Shown: positions 1 to 8,702 of the stretch, in pieces
Layout: each line of letters starts with the position of its first letter
How positions within the stretch are numbered: position 1 is the stretch's first letter
Notes under the pieces: model-generated
Told to the model about the DNA's origin: nothing
Seen by the model: only the letters and a program-made list of their open reading frames with translations
The model's database searches: none
Position numbers and translations under genes: made by a program
Assembly: GCF_001514215.1 (NCBI RefSeq)
Contig: NZ_KQ948862.1
Coordinates: 186,001 to 250,000 of the forward strand
Source of the DNA: Streptomyces bungoensis
GTDB taxonomy: Bacteria; Actinomycetota; Actinomycetes; Streptomycetales; Streptomycetaceae
Length of the DNA stretch: 64,000 bases
Direction of reading: 5' to 3'

Positions 1-2373
1 ACCGAGGGGGCGCGGTCCGGGCCGCCGCGCCGTGCCGCCCTCGCCGAGCTGACCGACGACTGGCTCGCCGGACTGTTCACGGCCGCGGCCGGCGAGGTGA
101 AGGGCGCCTCGCTCGTCGCCGTCGGCGGCTACGGCCGCCGGGAGCTGTCCCCCCGCAGCGACCTCGACCTCCTGCTGCTGCACGACGGCGGCGACCCCGG
201 AGCGGTCGCCGCCCTCGCCGACCGCATCTGGTACCCCGTGTGGGACCTCGGCCTGGCCCTCGACCACTCCGTGCGCACCCCGGCCGAGGCCCGCAAGACG
301 GCCGGGGAGGACGTGAAGGTCCAGCTCGGCCTGCTCGACGCCCGCCACCTCGCCGGCGACCAGAGCCTGACCGCCGCCCTGCGCACGACCGTCCTGACCG
401 ACTGGCGCAACCAGGCACCCAGGCGCCTTCCCGAACTCCAGGAGCTGTGCGCCGAACGCGCCGCGCGCCAGGGCGAGCTGCAGTACCTGCTGGAACCCGA
501 CCTGAAGGAGGCCCGCGGCGGCCTCCGGGACGCCACCGCCCTGCGCGCCGTCGCCGCGTCCTGGCTGGCCGACGCCCCGCGCGAGGGCCTCGAGGACGCG
601 CGCCGCCGCCTGCTCGACGTCCGGGACGCCCTCCACCTGGCCACCGGCCGGGCCACCGACCGGCTCGCCCTGCAGGAGCAGGACCAGGTGGCCGCCGAGC
701 TGGGGCTGCTGGACGCCGACACCCTGCTGCGCCAAGTGTACGAAGCGGCCCGGGTCATCTCCTACGCCAGCGACGTCACCTGGCGCGAAGTGGGCCGCGT
801 GCTGCGCTCGCGCGCCGTCCGTCCCCGTCTGCGCGCCATGCTGGGCGGCGGCAAACCCGGCGCCGAGCGCTCCCCGCTGGCCGAGGGCGTCGTGGAGCAG
901 GACGGCGAGGTGGTGCTCGCCCGCGCCGCACGCCCCGAACGCGACCCCGTGCTCCCGCTCCGCGCGGCGGCCGCCGCCGCCCAGGCCGGCCTCCCGCTCT
1001 CCCTGCACGCCGTGCGCCGCATGGCGGCCACCGCCCGCCCGCTGTCCGTGCCCTGGCCCGCCGAGGCGCGCGAGCAACTGGTCACCCTCCTCGGCTCCGG
1101 CCGACCCACCGTCGACGTCTGGGAGGCCCTGGAGGCGGAAGGCCTGATCAGCCGCTTCCTGCCGGACTGGGAGCGGGTCCGCTGCCGCCCGCAGCGCAAC
1201 GCCGTCCACCTCTGGACGGTCGACCGGCACCTGATCGAGACGGTGGTCCGCGCCTCCGAGTACACCCGCCGCGTCAGCCGCCCCGACCTGCTCCTCGTCG
1301 CCGCGCTGCTGCACGACATCGGCAAGGGATGGCCCGGCGACCACTCGGTGGCCGGCGAGATCATCGCCCGGGACGTGGCCACCCGCATCGGCTTCGACCG
1401 CGCCGACGTGACCGTGGTGTCCACCCTCGTACGGCACCACCTGCTGCTCATCGAGACGGCCACCCGGCGCGACCTGGAGGATCCCGCCACGGTCCGCTCG
1501 GTCGCCGAGGCGGTCGGCACCCCGGGCACCCTGGAACTGCTGCACGCCCTGACCGAGGCCGACGCGCTGGCCACCGGCCCGGCGGCCTGGTCCTCCTGGC
1601 GCGGCTCCCTCGTCGCCGACCTGGTACGGCGCGTGGCCGCCGTCCTCGCCGGCGACGCCCCCGCGGAACCCGAACCGGACGCGCCCACCGCCGCACAGGA
1701 ACGCCTCGCCATCGAGGCCTTCCGCACCGGCAGCCCGGTCCTCGCGCTGCGCGCCCAGACCGAACCGGCCGCCGACGAGGACCCCGCCCGGGAGCCCGAG
1801 CCGCTCGGCGTCGAACTGCTCATCGCCGTACCCGACCAGCCGGGCGTGCTGCCCGCCGTCGCCGGCGTCCTCGCCGTGCACCGGCTGACCGTCCGCACCG
1901 CCGGACTGCGGGCCCTGCGCCTGCCCGACGACGTCGACGAGGGCTCGGTGCTCCTGCTGAACTGGCGCGTCGCCGCCGAGTACGGCGCCCTGCCCCAGGC
2001 CACCCGGCTGCGCGCCGACCTCGTCCGCGCCCTGGACGGCTCCCTGGACATCGCCGGCCGGCTCGCCGAACGCGACGCGGCCTACCCCCGCCGCCGCGGC
2101 CGCGTCGCCCCGCCGGCCCGGGTGACGGTGGCATCGGCGGCCTCCCGCCACGCCACGGTGATCGAGGTGCGCGCCCAGGACGCGCCCGGACTGCTGTACC
2201 GGATCGGGATGGCCCTGGAGAAGGCGGGCGTACGGGTGCGGAGCATGCACGTCAGCACGCTGGGCTCGAACGCGGTCGACGCCTTCTACGTCACCACGGG
2301 CACGGGGGCGCCGCTGCCGGAACCGGACGCGGCGTCGGTGGCACGGACGCTGGAGGAGACGCTGCGGGCGTGA
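1..2373 (+). CDS. glnD: [Protein-PII] nucleotidyltransferase GlnD, 5' end cut by window
   Basis: The frame is open from base 1, so the start lies upstream of the window. The domains run in the GlnD order. A nucleotidyltransferase motif comes first (GGYGRRELSPRSDLDLLLL, about 115-180). A central HD hydrolase domain follows (LLHDIGKG near 1311, with later RHH), and then two C-terminal ACT domains (about 1806-1950 and 2157-2310). The family modifies and demodifies the PII protein in response to glutamine. In Streptomyces the homologue is known to adenylylate GlnK rather than uridylylate it. The usual neighbours amtB-glnK would be just upstream, outside the window. Identification is firm; only the N-terminus is missing. 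Confidence 0.95.
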   Translation, partial: TEGARSGPPRRAALAELTDDWLAGLFTAAAGEVKGASLVAVGGYGRRELSPRSDLDLLLLHDGGDPGAVAALADRIWYPVWDLGLALDHSVRTPAEARKTAGEDVKVQLGLLDARHLAGDQSLTAALRTTVLTDWRNQAPRRLPELQELCAERAARQGELQYLLEPDLKEARGGLRDATALRAVAASWLADAPREGLEDARRRLLDVRDALHLATGRATDRLALQEQDQVAAELGLLDADTLLRQVYEAARVISYASDVTWREVGRVLRSRAVRPRLRAMLGGGKPGAERSPLAEGVVEQDGEVVLARAARPERDPVLPLRAAAAAAQAGLPLSLHAVRRMAATARPLSVPWPAEAREQLVTLLGSGRPTVDVWEALEAEGLISRFLPDWERVRCRPQRNAVHLWTVDRHLIETVVRASEYTRRVSRPDLLLVAALLHDIGKGWPGDHSVAGEIIARDVATRIGFDRADVTVVSTLVRHHLLLIETATRRDLEDPATVRSVAEAVGTPGTLELLHALTEADALATGPAAWSSWRGSLVADLVRRVAAVLAGDAPAEPEPDAPTAAQERLAIEAFRTGSPVLALRAQTEPAADEDPAREPEPLGVELLIAVPDQPGVLPAVAGVLAVHRLTVRTAGLRALRLPDDVDEGSVLLLNWRVAAEYGALPQATRLRADLVRALDGSLDIAGRLAERDAAYPRRRGRVAPPARVTVASAASRHATVIEVRAQDAPGLLYRIGMALEKAGVRVRSMHVSTLGSNAVDAFYVTTGTGAPLPEPDAASVARTLEETLRA

Positions 2374-2390
2374 CGCCGCGGTCGCGCGTG

Positions 2391-2424
2391 CGCCCCCGTC
2401 CACCGCGTCCAGTGGGCGGGGGCG
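2391..2424 (+). terminator. Hairpin after glnD
   Basis: A 13-bp G/C-rich inverted repeat with one mismatch (left arm 2391-2403, right arm 2412-2424) lies 18 nt after the glnD stop and before ffh. There is no U-tract, as is usual for Streptomyces terminators. It would separate glnD from ffh transcription. Confidence 0.6.
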
Positions 2425-2494
2425 AATTGCTCGCCGGGCCGGATACCCTGGAGGGCAGCCCAAAACGACTCCGACTCCGAGGACCGACGCCACC

Positions 2495-4051
2495 GTGTTC
2501 GATACCCTCTCCGACCGCCTCAGCGCGACGTTCAAAAATCTCCGCGGCAAGGGCAGGTTGTCCGAGGCGGACATCGACGCCACGGCACGCGAGATCCGCA
2601 TCGCGCTCCTCGAAGCCGACGTGGCCCTTCCTGTCGTCCGCACGTTCATCAAGAACGTCAAGGAGCGCGCGCTGGGGGCCGAGGTCTCCAAGGCCCTCAA
2701 CCCCGCCCAGCAGGTCCTCAAGATCGTCAACGACGAGCTGGTGACCATCCTCGGCGGCGAGACCCGGCGCCTCAGGTTCGCCAAGCAGCCGCCGACCGTC
2801 ATCATGCTGGCGGGTCTCCAGGGTGCCGGTAAGACCACCCTCGCGGGCAAGCTCGGCAAGTGGCTCAAGGACCAGGGCCACTCGCCGCTGCTCGTCGCCT
2901 GCGACCTGCAGCGCCCGAACGCCGTCAACCAGCTGAGCGTCGTCGCCGAGCGCGCCGGCGTCGCCGTGTACGCGCCGGAGCCCGGCAACGGCGTCGGCGA
3001 CCCGGTGAAGGTCGCCCAGGACTCCATCGAGCACGCGCGGACCAAGGTCCACGACATCGTGATCGTGGACACCGCCGGCCGCCTCGGCATCGACGCCGAG
3101 ATGATGCAGCAGGCCGCGGACATCCGGGACGCGGTCTCCCCGGACGAGATCCTGTTCGTCGTCGACGCGATGATCGGCCAGGACGCGGTCAACACCGCGG
3201 AGGCCTTCCGCGACGGCGTCGGCTTCGACGGCGTGGTGCTCTCCAAGCTCGACGGCGACGCCCGCGGTGGTGCGGCCCTGTCGATCCGGCAGATCACCGG
3301 CAAGCCGATCATGTTCGCCTCGAACGGCGAGAAGCTCGACGACTTCGACGCCTTCCACCCGGACCGGATGGCCTCCCGCATCCTCGACATGGGTGACCTG
3401 CTCACCCTGATCGAGCAGGCGGAGAAGACCTTCAGCCAGGAAGAGGCCGCCAAGATGGCCTCGAAGCTGGCGTCCAAGAAGGGCCAGGACTTCACCCTGG
3501 ACGACTTCCTGGCCCAGATGGAGCAGGTCAGGAAGATGGGCTCCATCTCCAAGCTGCTCGGCATGCTTCCGGGCATGGGCCAGATCAAGGACCAGATCCA
3601 GAACATCGACGAGCGCGACGTCGACCGCACCGCGGCGATCATCAAGTCGATGACCCCGGGCGAGCGCCAGGACCCGACGATCATCAACGGCTCCCGCCGC
3701 GCCCGTATCGCCAAGGGCTCCGGCGTCGACGTCAGCGCGGTGAAGAACCTGGTCGAGCGGTTCTTCGAGGCCCGCAAGATGATGTCCCGGATGGCCCAGG
3801 GCGGCGGCATGCCGGGCATGCCGGGGATCCCGGGCATGGGCGGCGGCCCCGGCCGGCAGAAGAAGCAGCAGAAGAAGGCCAAGGGCAAGCAGCGCTCCGG
3901 CAACCCGATGAAGCGCAGGCAGCAGGAGCTGGAGGAGGCCCAGCGGCGCGAGGCGGCGGCTCAGGGCCAGGGCGCGGCCGCCTTCGGGCTGCCCCAGCAG
4001 GGCGGCCAGGAGTTCGAACTGCCCGACGAGTTCAAGAAGTTCATGGGCTGA
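2495..4051 (+). CDS. ffh: Signal recognition particle protein Ffh (SRP54)
   Basis: This 518-residue GTPase binds the 4.5S/SRP RNA and signal sequences and delivers nascent membrane proteins to FtsY. Visible features are the N-terminal helical bundle (MFDTLSDRLSATFKNL), the G1 loop GLQGAGKTT near residue 107, DTAGRL near residue 191, and a C-terminal M domain with Met/Gly-rich repeats (MPGMPGIPGMGGG, about residues 433-447). The tail is Lys/Gln-rich and longer than in E. coli. The GTG at 2495 is chosen because it gives the conserved MFDTLSDRL start. The gene is followed by a strong terminator and a convergent methyltransferase gene. Confidence 0.97.
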   Translation: MFDTLSDRLSATFKNLRGKGRLSEADIDATAREIRIALLEADVALPVVRTFIKNVKERALGAEVSKALNPAQQVLKIVNDELVTILGGETRRLRFAKQPPTVIMLAGLQGAGKTTLAGKLGKWLKDQGHSPLLVACDLQRPNAVNQLSVVAERAGVAVYAPEPGNGVGDPVKVAQDSIEHARTKVHDIVIVDTAGRLGIDAEMMQQAADIRDAVSPDEILFVVDAMIGQDAVNTAEAFRDGVGFDGVVLSKLDGDARGGAALSIRQITGKPIMFASNGEKLDDFDAFHPDRMASRILDMGDLLTLIEQAEKTFSQEEAAKMASKLASKKGQDFTLDDFLAQMEQVRKMGSISKLLGMLPGMGQIKDQIQNIDERDVDRTAAIIKSMTPGERQDPTIINGSRRARIAKGSGVDVSAVKNLVERFFEARKMMSRMAQGGGMPGMPGIPGMGGGPGRQKKQQKKAKGKQRSGNPMKRRQQELEEAQRREAAAQGQGAAAFGLPQQGGQEFELPDEFKKFMG

Positions 4052-4076
4052 GTCCCCGCGGATCCCCCTCGTGCGC

Positions 4077-4116
4077 GTGCCGGGGGCCGGTCGTCCTCGC
4101 GACCGGCCCCCGGCAC
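4077..4116. terminator. Bidirectional terminator between ffh and the methyltransferase gene
   Basis: A perfect 17-bp stem (4077-4093 pairing with 4100-4116) with a 6-nt loop sits between two convergent genes. It can serve ffh from the left and the minus-strand methyltransferase-like gene from the right. Confidence 0.9.
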
Positions 4117-4133
4117 ACGCATGTCGGCCGCCC

Positions 4134-5021
4134 CTAGGGGACGCGGGCGATCAGGTAGCGGAAGACGTTCGGCATCCAGACGGTCCCGTCCGGGCGCCGG
4201 TAGGGGTGCAGGGCCTCCGTCAGCTCCTTGGCCACCTGCTTGCCGTCGGTGGCCGCGACGGCCCCGTCGAACAGGCCCGTCGACAGCAGGCCCCGCACGG
4301 CGCTGTCCAGGTCGGCGTAGCCGAACGGGCACGACACCCGGCCGGAGCCGTCGGGTTTCAGCCCCGCCCGCTGGGTGACCTCCTCCAGGTCGTCGCGCGC
4401 GGCCTGCCGGCAGCCGCCCGCGCCGCGTAAGGGATCGGCCAGTTTCGTCGCCACCCGCAGCACGGAGGAGGTGGCGCAGCGCTCCGGCGGCCCCCAGCCG
4501 GCCAGCACCACGGCCGTTCCCCGCGCGGTCAGCGGCAGCGCCTGGGCCAGCAGGTCGCCGAGTCCCTCGGAGTCGCCCGCCAGGCAGCCGATCGGCTCGA
4601 ACACGGTCACCAGGGTGTACGCGGGTGTCCGCGCTCCCGCCGCCTCCGCGGGCGAGCCGTCCACGAGTTCCGCGCCCGCACGCAGGCCGGTGCCCGCACG
4701 CGCGCGCGTGCCGCGTGCCCCGGGCGGTGTGTCCGGCAGCAGGCGCTCGCGCGCGAGGTCGAGCCGTTCGCTGCAGGAGTCGACACCGGTGACCGCGGCC
4801 CCTCTGGAGGCCGCCATGAGCAGGGCGAGCCCGGAACCGCACCGCAGGCCCAGCAGCCGCGTGCCGGGGCCCACTTCCAATCGCTCGTAGACGGTCTCGT
4901 AGAGCGGTACCAGCATCCGCTCCTGGATCTCGGACCAGTCACGCGCGCGTGCGCACAGGTTCACACGGGGTGGTACGGACGCCGCGTGAGACAGGTGTTC
5001 CCGCACGAGCGTTGGTGTCAT
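4134..5021 (-). CDS. SAM-dependent methyltransferase-like protein
   Basis: This 295-residue protein has a class I methyltransferase layout. Motif I is GTRLLGLRCGSGLALLMA (about residues 55-72), followed by GVDSCSERLDLARERL as the motif II region. Motif I is LRCGSG instead of the usual D/E-x-GxGxG, so the acidic residue before the glycines is missing and SAM binding or catalysis may be altered. The open frame continues upstream to 5468. The ATG at 5021 (MTPTLVREHL) is preferred because the upstream part looks non-coding and Arg-rich. The substrate cannot be told from sequence. The gene stands alone between ffh and the SprT-like gene. Confidence 0.75.
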   Translation of the reverse strand: MTPTLVREHLSHAASVPPRVNLCARARDWSEIQERMLVPLYETVYERLEVGPGTRLLGLRCGSGLALLMAASRGAAVTGVDSCSERLDLARERLLPDTPPGARGTRARAGTGLRAGAELVDGSPAEAAGARTPAYTLVTVFEPIGCLAGDSEGLGDLLAQALPLTARGTAVVLAGWGPPERCATSSVLRVATKLADPLRGAGGCRQAARDDLEEVTQRAGLKPDGSGRVSCPFGYADLDSAVRGLLSTGLFDGAVAATDGKQVAKELTEALHPYRRPDGTVWMPNVFRYLIARVP

Positions 5022-5542
5022 AGGTAAGCGCCCCAATCCGCCGGCCGTTCGCCAGTGCCCATCGCGTGGTCCCCGTGGCGTGCGTGCGCACGCTCCACGT
5101 ATGCCAGGTAACTCCCGGCTCGCGATGCCGTCCAGGGGTCCAGGGGCCCGGCTTGGGGCCGGGGGGCGAGTGTGGCGAGATTTCACACCCCGGCAATCCG
5201 CCCGACCGTACGGTGGCCGCTCCCGGTCGGCCGGGGCGGTGACGGGCGGCGGAGCAGCGCGCGGTAACGTCACGACCGTCACGGACGCTGAACACGACGG
5301 AGCCTCCGTCCCAGAGCGACCGAAACGCGTCTTGCGCATCCGCCGGCCACCGCGGCCGCGGGTCCCGCGCGACGGGACGTACGTCAGACTACGCACCGGC
5401 TTGGTATGAGCTGCGAGGCTTCTCCGCAGATCAGCGCACCCGCCCTCGTCAGGACGCATCAGTGGCAACTGACGGGTACGTGCAAATTATTTGGGATGCC
5501 CCGGAATAGGAACACAGCGGCACCCACGCTCGTTGTCATTAC
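5022..5542. other. Divergent intergenic region, 521 bp
   Basis: No convincing gene is present. It holds the promoters of the two flanking divergent genes. Visible elements are a perfect 12-bp G/C palindrome (GCGTGCGCACGC, 5082-5093) about 60 nt upstream of the methyltransferase start, a repeated CGTCACG (about 5265-5285), and a relatively A/T-rich stretch (5480-5500). An ECF-type promoter candidate lies just before 5543. The predicted frame 5080-5409 on the + strand has no recognisable product. Confidence 0.6.
5509..5534 (+). promoter_or_regulatory. Possible ECF-sigma promoter of the SprT-like gene
   Basis: GGAAC (5509-5513) is followed after 17 nt by CGTT (5531-5534). This resembles the Streptomyces sigma-E type layout of GGAAC, about 16 nt, then a TCT/CGTT-like box. 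The transcript would begin at about the GTG start 5543. This is a pattern match only. Confidence 0.3.
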
Positions 5543-6139
5543 GTGAGCACGACACAGACACCACCTGTTCTCGCCGCAGAGCTGGCGCAGGCGTGGGCCG
5601 ACATCCAGCGGTACCACCCCGAGCTGCCCGACCTTGCCGCGCCGGAATCACTGATCGGGGAGTCGTCGTCCGCGTGCGGGCACGAACTCTCCTTCGAGCG
5701 GCTGCTCCACGAGGCAGTCCACGGCATCGCCGCCGCCCGCGGCGTCCGCGACACCTCCCGCGCCGGCCGCTACCACAACCGCCGCTTCCTCGCCATCGCC
5801 GAGGAGCTGGGCCTGGACCACCCCGAGGAGCCGCATCCCAGCAGCGGCTTCTCGCTGGTCACGCTCAACCCCGAGGCGAAGCGGCGCTACCGCCCGACCA
5901 TCGAACGGCTGCAGCGCGCGCTGAAGGCGCACACGGCGGCCACCTCGTCCGACACCTCCCGCACCTTCCGCGGCCCGGCCGCCCGGCACGGCTCGTCCGG
6001 CGGCGGGGTCCGGGTGAAGGCGGTCTGCGACTGCGGCCGCAACGTCCGGGTGGTCCCCTCCGTCCTGGCCCAGGCACCGATCGTCTGCGGCGGCTGCGGC
6101 AAGCCGTTCCGCATCCCGGAGGTCGCGGGAGCGGCGTAG
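5543..6139 (+). CDS. SprT-like zinc metallopeptidase-family protein with C-terminal zinc ribbon
   Basis: This 198-residue protein has a HExxH motif (LHEAVHG, His56, Glu57, His60). After it comes GVRDTSRAGRYHNRRF, a block typical of SprT-like putative metallopeptidases. The C-terminus has a CxC...CxxC ribbon (VCDCG and CGGCGKPFR), consistent with a structural zinc site. The family is named for E. coli SprT, and related eukaryotic Spartan cleaves DNA-protein crosslinks. The substrate here is unknown. The GTG start at 5543 fits the conserved-looking N-terminus MSTTQTPPVL. The gene is monocistronic between two long intergenic regions and may have an ECF-type promoter at 5509-5534. Confidence 0.7.
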   Translation: MSTTQTPPVLAAELAQAWADIQRYHPELPDLAAPESLIGESSSACGHELSFERLLHEAVHGIAAARGVRDTSRAGRYHNRRFLAIAEELGLDHPEEPHPSSGFSLVTLNPEAKRRYRPTIERLQRALKAHTAATSSDTSRTFRGPAARHGSSGGGVRVKAVCDCGRNVRVVPSVLAQAPIVCGGCGKPFRIPEVAGAA

Positions 6140-6442
6140 GCGCGAGGCGCGGAACACCGGCATCTCGTGGGTGCCGGTCCGCGGGCGCGGACGGCAACTT
6201 CACACAGCGCACCCGACGTGCGGTCACCTCCACGCCGGGTGCCGCTGCCCCCTGCCCGGCGCCGGAGCCGTACCGGCGGCCGAGAGCGACCCGCCCGTGT
6301 GGCACAATGGCTAGCTGTACTCGACAGCCGCACAGGACCCCTCTCTCCTCCGGCTGACGCGTCCGTCGGGCACTCGGGTACCGCAACCCCACGCGGCAGC
6401 TCGCCGTGCCCAACCACGTCAATTCCAGGAGAACCAACTCCC
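6140..6442 (+). other. rpsP leader/promoter region, 303 bp
   Basis: There is no gene here. A small two-part stem can be drawn at 6297-6333: GTGTGGC pairs with GCCGCAC, and an inner GCTGT pairs with ACAGC around ACTCG. It lies about 110 nt before rpsP and could be a ribosomal-protein leader or a terminator-like element. No clear -35/-10 pair was found. Confidence 0.4.
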
Positions 6443-6862
6443 GTGGCAGTCAAGATCAAGCTGAAGCGTCTGGGCAAGATCCGTTCGCCTCACTACCGCA
6501 TCGTCGTCGCCGACTCCCGTACCCGCCGTGACGGCCGGGCCATCGAGGAGATCGGCAAGTACCACCCGACGTACAACCCGTCGGTCATCGAGGTGGACGC
6601 CGAGCGTGTGGCGTACTGGCTGGGTGTCGGCGCGCAGCCGACCGAGCCCGTCCTCGCCATCCTGAAGAAGACCGGCGACTGGCAGAAGTTCAAGGGCGAG
6701 CCCGCCCCGGCTCCGCTGCTCGTCGCCGAGCCGAAGGCCACGCGTCCGTCGTTCGAGGCTCTCGGCGGTGACGACGAGGGCAAGGGTGAGGCGATCACCC
6801 AGAAGAAGAAGGCTGAGAAGAAGGACGAGGCCGCTGCCGAGTCCGAGTCGACCGAGGCCTGA
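6443..6862 (+). CDS. rpsP: 30S ribosomal protein S16
   Basis: The translation begins AVKIKLKRLGKIRSPHYRIV, the signature N-terminus of S16, and has 139 residues. The core ends near residue 90. A C-terminal tail rich in Lys, Glu and Ala (KKKAEKKDEAAAESESTEA) follows, as in other actinobacteria. The GTG at 6443 is preceded by AGGAGAACC. The longer open frame from 6167 would add unrelated sequence and is rejected. S16 is an early-assembling 30S protein. The gene heads the rpsP-KH-rimM-trmD-rplS cluster and lies 5 nt before the KH gene. Confidence 0.97.
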   Translation: MAVKIKLKRLGKIRSPHYRIVVADSRTRRDGRAIEEIGKYHPTYNPSVIEVDAERVAYWLGVGAQPTEPVLAILKKTGDWQKFKGEPAPAPLLVAEPKATRPSFEALGGDDEGKGEAITQKKKAEKKDEAAAESESTEA

Positions 6863-6867
6863 GCAGC

Positions 6868-7107
6868 ATGCTCGAAGAGGCGCTTGAGCACCTCGTGAAG
6901 GGCATCGTCGACAACCCTGACGATGTGCAGGTCGCCTCGCGCGACCTGCGCCGCGGGCGCGTGCTCGAGGTCCGGGTCCACCCCGACGACCTCGGCAAGG
7001 TGATCGGCCGCAACGGCCGCACCGCGCGCGCTCTGCGTACCGTCGTGGGCGCCATCGGCGGCCGCGGTGTCCGCGTCGACCTCGTCGACGTGGACCACGT
7101 CCGCTGA
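6868..7107 (+). CDS. khpA: KH-domain RNA-binding protein (KhpA/YlqC family)
   Basis: This 79-residue protein is a single KH domain with the GxxG loop IGRNGRT (about residues 48-54) in the context VIGRNGRTARALR. The family binds RNA, and in Gram-positive bacteria it works with KhpB in post-transcriptional control. It is routinely encoded between rpsP and rimM. The gene starts 5 nt after rpsP, so the two are co-transcribed. The function is inferred from family and context. Confidence 0.9.
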   Translation: MLEEALEHLVKGIVDNPDDVQVASRDLRRGRVLEVRVHPDDLGKVIGRNGRTARALRTVVGAIGGRGVRVDLVDVDHVR

Positions 7108-7126
7108 CGCTTCATCGCAACCGGCT

Positions 7127-7164
7127 CGGGCCGGGGAGGGCCCTCACGGGCCGTCCCCGGCCCG
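7127..7164 (+). terminator. Hairpin between the KH gene and rimM
   Basis: A 17-bp G/C stem with one mismatch (7127-7143 with 7148-7164) and a 4-nt loop lies 20 nt after the KH gene. Because rimM and trmD follow in the same direction, it may act as a partial terminator that lowers downstream expression relative to rpsP. Confidence 0.7.
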
Positions 7165-7191
7165 CAGTCGTCTGACAGGAGACCAAGCACA

Positions 7192-7734
7192 GTGCAGCTC
7201 GTAGTCGCACGGATCGGCCGCGCCCACGGCATTAAGGGCGAGGTCACCGTGGAGGTACGCACCGACGAACCGGAGCTCAGGCTCGGGCCCGGCGCCGTAC
7301 TCGCCACCGATCCCGCCGGCGTGGGACCGCTCACCATCGAGACGGGCCGCGTGCACAGCGGCCGCCTGCTCCTGCGCTTCGAGGGCGTCAAGGACCGCAA
7401 CGCCGCCGAGGCCCTCCGCAACACCCTCCTGATCGCCGAGATCGACCCGGAGGAACTTCCCGAGGGTGAGGACGAGTACTACGACCACCAGCTCATGGAC
7501 CTCGACGTGGTCACCGAGGACGGCACCGAGGTCGGCCGCATCACCGAGATCTCGCACCTGCCCTCCCAGGACCTGTTCATCGTCGAGCGCCCGGACGGCA
7601 GCGAGGTGATGGTCCCGTTCGTCGAGGAGATCGTCGTCGAGATCGACCTGGAGGAGCAGAAGGCCGTCATCGCGCCCCCGCCCGGCCTGATCGACGACCG
7701 CGCCGAGATCGCCTCCTCGCGGGACGAGTCGTGA
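7192..7734 (+). CDS. rimM: 16S rRNA processing/ribosome maturation factor RimM
   Basis: This 180-residue protein begins MQLVVARIGRAHGIKGEVTVEVRTDEP, the standard RimM N-terminal domain. The C-terminal PRC-barrel contains YYDHQLMDLDVVTEDGTEVG and IVERPDGSEVMVPFV. It assists assembly of the 30S head and interacts with S19. The GTG start at 7192 lies 6 nt after ACAGGAGACC. The stop codon overlaps the trmD start by one base, so the two are translationally coupled. Confidence 0.97.
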   Translation: MQLVVARIGRAHGIKGEVTVEVRTDEPELRLGPGAVLATDPAGVGPLTIETGRVHSGRLLLRFEGVKDRNAAEALRNTLLIAEIDPEELPEGEDEYYDHQLMDLDVVTEDGTEVGRITEISHLPSQDLFIVERPDGSEVMVPFVEEIVVEIDLEEQKAVIAPPPGLIDDRAEIASSRDES

Positions 7735-8567
7735 TGCGCCTCGACGTCGTCACGATCTTCCCCGAGTACCTGGAACCGCTGAACGTCTCGCTCGTCGGCA
7801 AGGCACGCGCGCGAGGACAGCTCGACGTGCGGGTGCACGATCTGCGGGCGTGGACCTACGACCGTCACCACACGGTCGACGACACCCCGTACGGCGGCGG
7901 CCCCGGCATGGTCATGAAGACCGAGCCCTGGGGCGACGCGCTGGACACGGTCCTCGCCGACGGCTACGAGAACGGCGCCCAGGCTCCCGCGCTCGTCGTC
8001 CCCACGCCCAGCGGCCGCCCCTTCACCCAGGAGCTGGCCGTCGAGCTGTCCGAGCGGCCCTGGCTGGTCTTCACGCCGGCCCGCTACGAGGGCATCGACC
8101 GGCGCGTCATGGACGAGTACGCCACCCGGATGCCGGTGTACGAGGTGTCCATCGGCGACTACGTGCTCGCCGGCGGCGAGGCGGCCGTCCTGGTGATCAC
8201 GGAGGCCGTGGCCCGGCTGCTGCCCGGCGTCCTCGGCAACGCCGAGTCCCACCGGGACGACTCCTTCGCGCCCGGCGCCATGGCCAACCTCCTGGAGGGC
8301 CCCGTCTACACCAAGCCGCCCCTGTGGCGCGGCCGGGACATCCCGGACGTGCTGCTCAGCGGCCACCACGGCAGGATCGCCCGCTGGCGGCGCGACGAGG
8401 CGCTCAGGCGGACCACGGCCAACCGGCCCGACCTCGTCGAGCGCTGCGACCCCAAGGCCTTCGACAAGAAGGACCGCGAGATGCTCTCCATCCTGGGCTG
8501 GGAGCCGGACCCGGCGGGGGAGCCGTACGGCCGATTTTGGCGGCGGGCCGACGGCATGGAAGAATAG
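7734..8567 (+). CDS. trmD: tRNA (guanine-N1-)-methyltransferase TrmD
   Basis: This 277-residue SPOUT methyltransferase makes m1G37 in tRNAs to prevent +1 frameshifting. Family blocks are DDTPYGGGPGMVMK (about residues 46-59), TPARYEGIDRRV and the knot region VSIGDYVLAGGEAAVLVI. The ATG at 7734 overlaps the rimM TGA by one base. An adjacent in-frame GTG at 7731 would add one residue. The length matches the family. Confidence 0.97.
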   Translation: MRLDVVTIFPEYLEPLNVSLVGKARARGQLDVRVHDLRAWTYDRHHTVDDTPYGGGPGMVMKTEPWGDALDTVLADGYENGAQAPALVVPTPSGRPFTQELAVELSERPWLVFTPARYEGIDRRVMDEYATRMPVYEVSIGDYVLAGGEAAVLVITEAVARLLPGVLGNAESHRDDSFAPGAMANLLEGPVYTKPPLWRGRDIPDVLLSGHHGRIARWRRDEALRRTTANRPDLVERCDPKAFDKKDREMLSILGWEPDPAGEPYGRFWRRADGMEE

Positions 8568-8702
8568 GCCGCTGCTGTGCGCCCGTCCGGCGTGCGCCCC
8601 TGCCACAGGGGGACACGACGCCCGCCGGGACACGCACGGCCGACCTCCCGTACACCTAGTTGCCGTTGATGACCTGTGGCATCAGCGAGGAAAGCAGACG
8701 AA

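Noticed and set aside
240..2744. Long 834-codon frame on the + strand overlapping glnD
   Set aside because: It is Arg/Pro/Gly-rich with no recognisable domain and is a GC-rich shadow of glnD.
5080..5409. 109-codon + strand frame in the 5022-5542 intergenic region
   Set aside because: It has no ribosome-binding site and no recognisable features, and its composition matches non-coding GC-rich DNA.
6297..6333. tRNA-like hairpin upstream of rpsP
   Set aside because: There is no T-loop GTTCRA, anticodon arm or cloverleaf; at most a leader stem.
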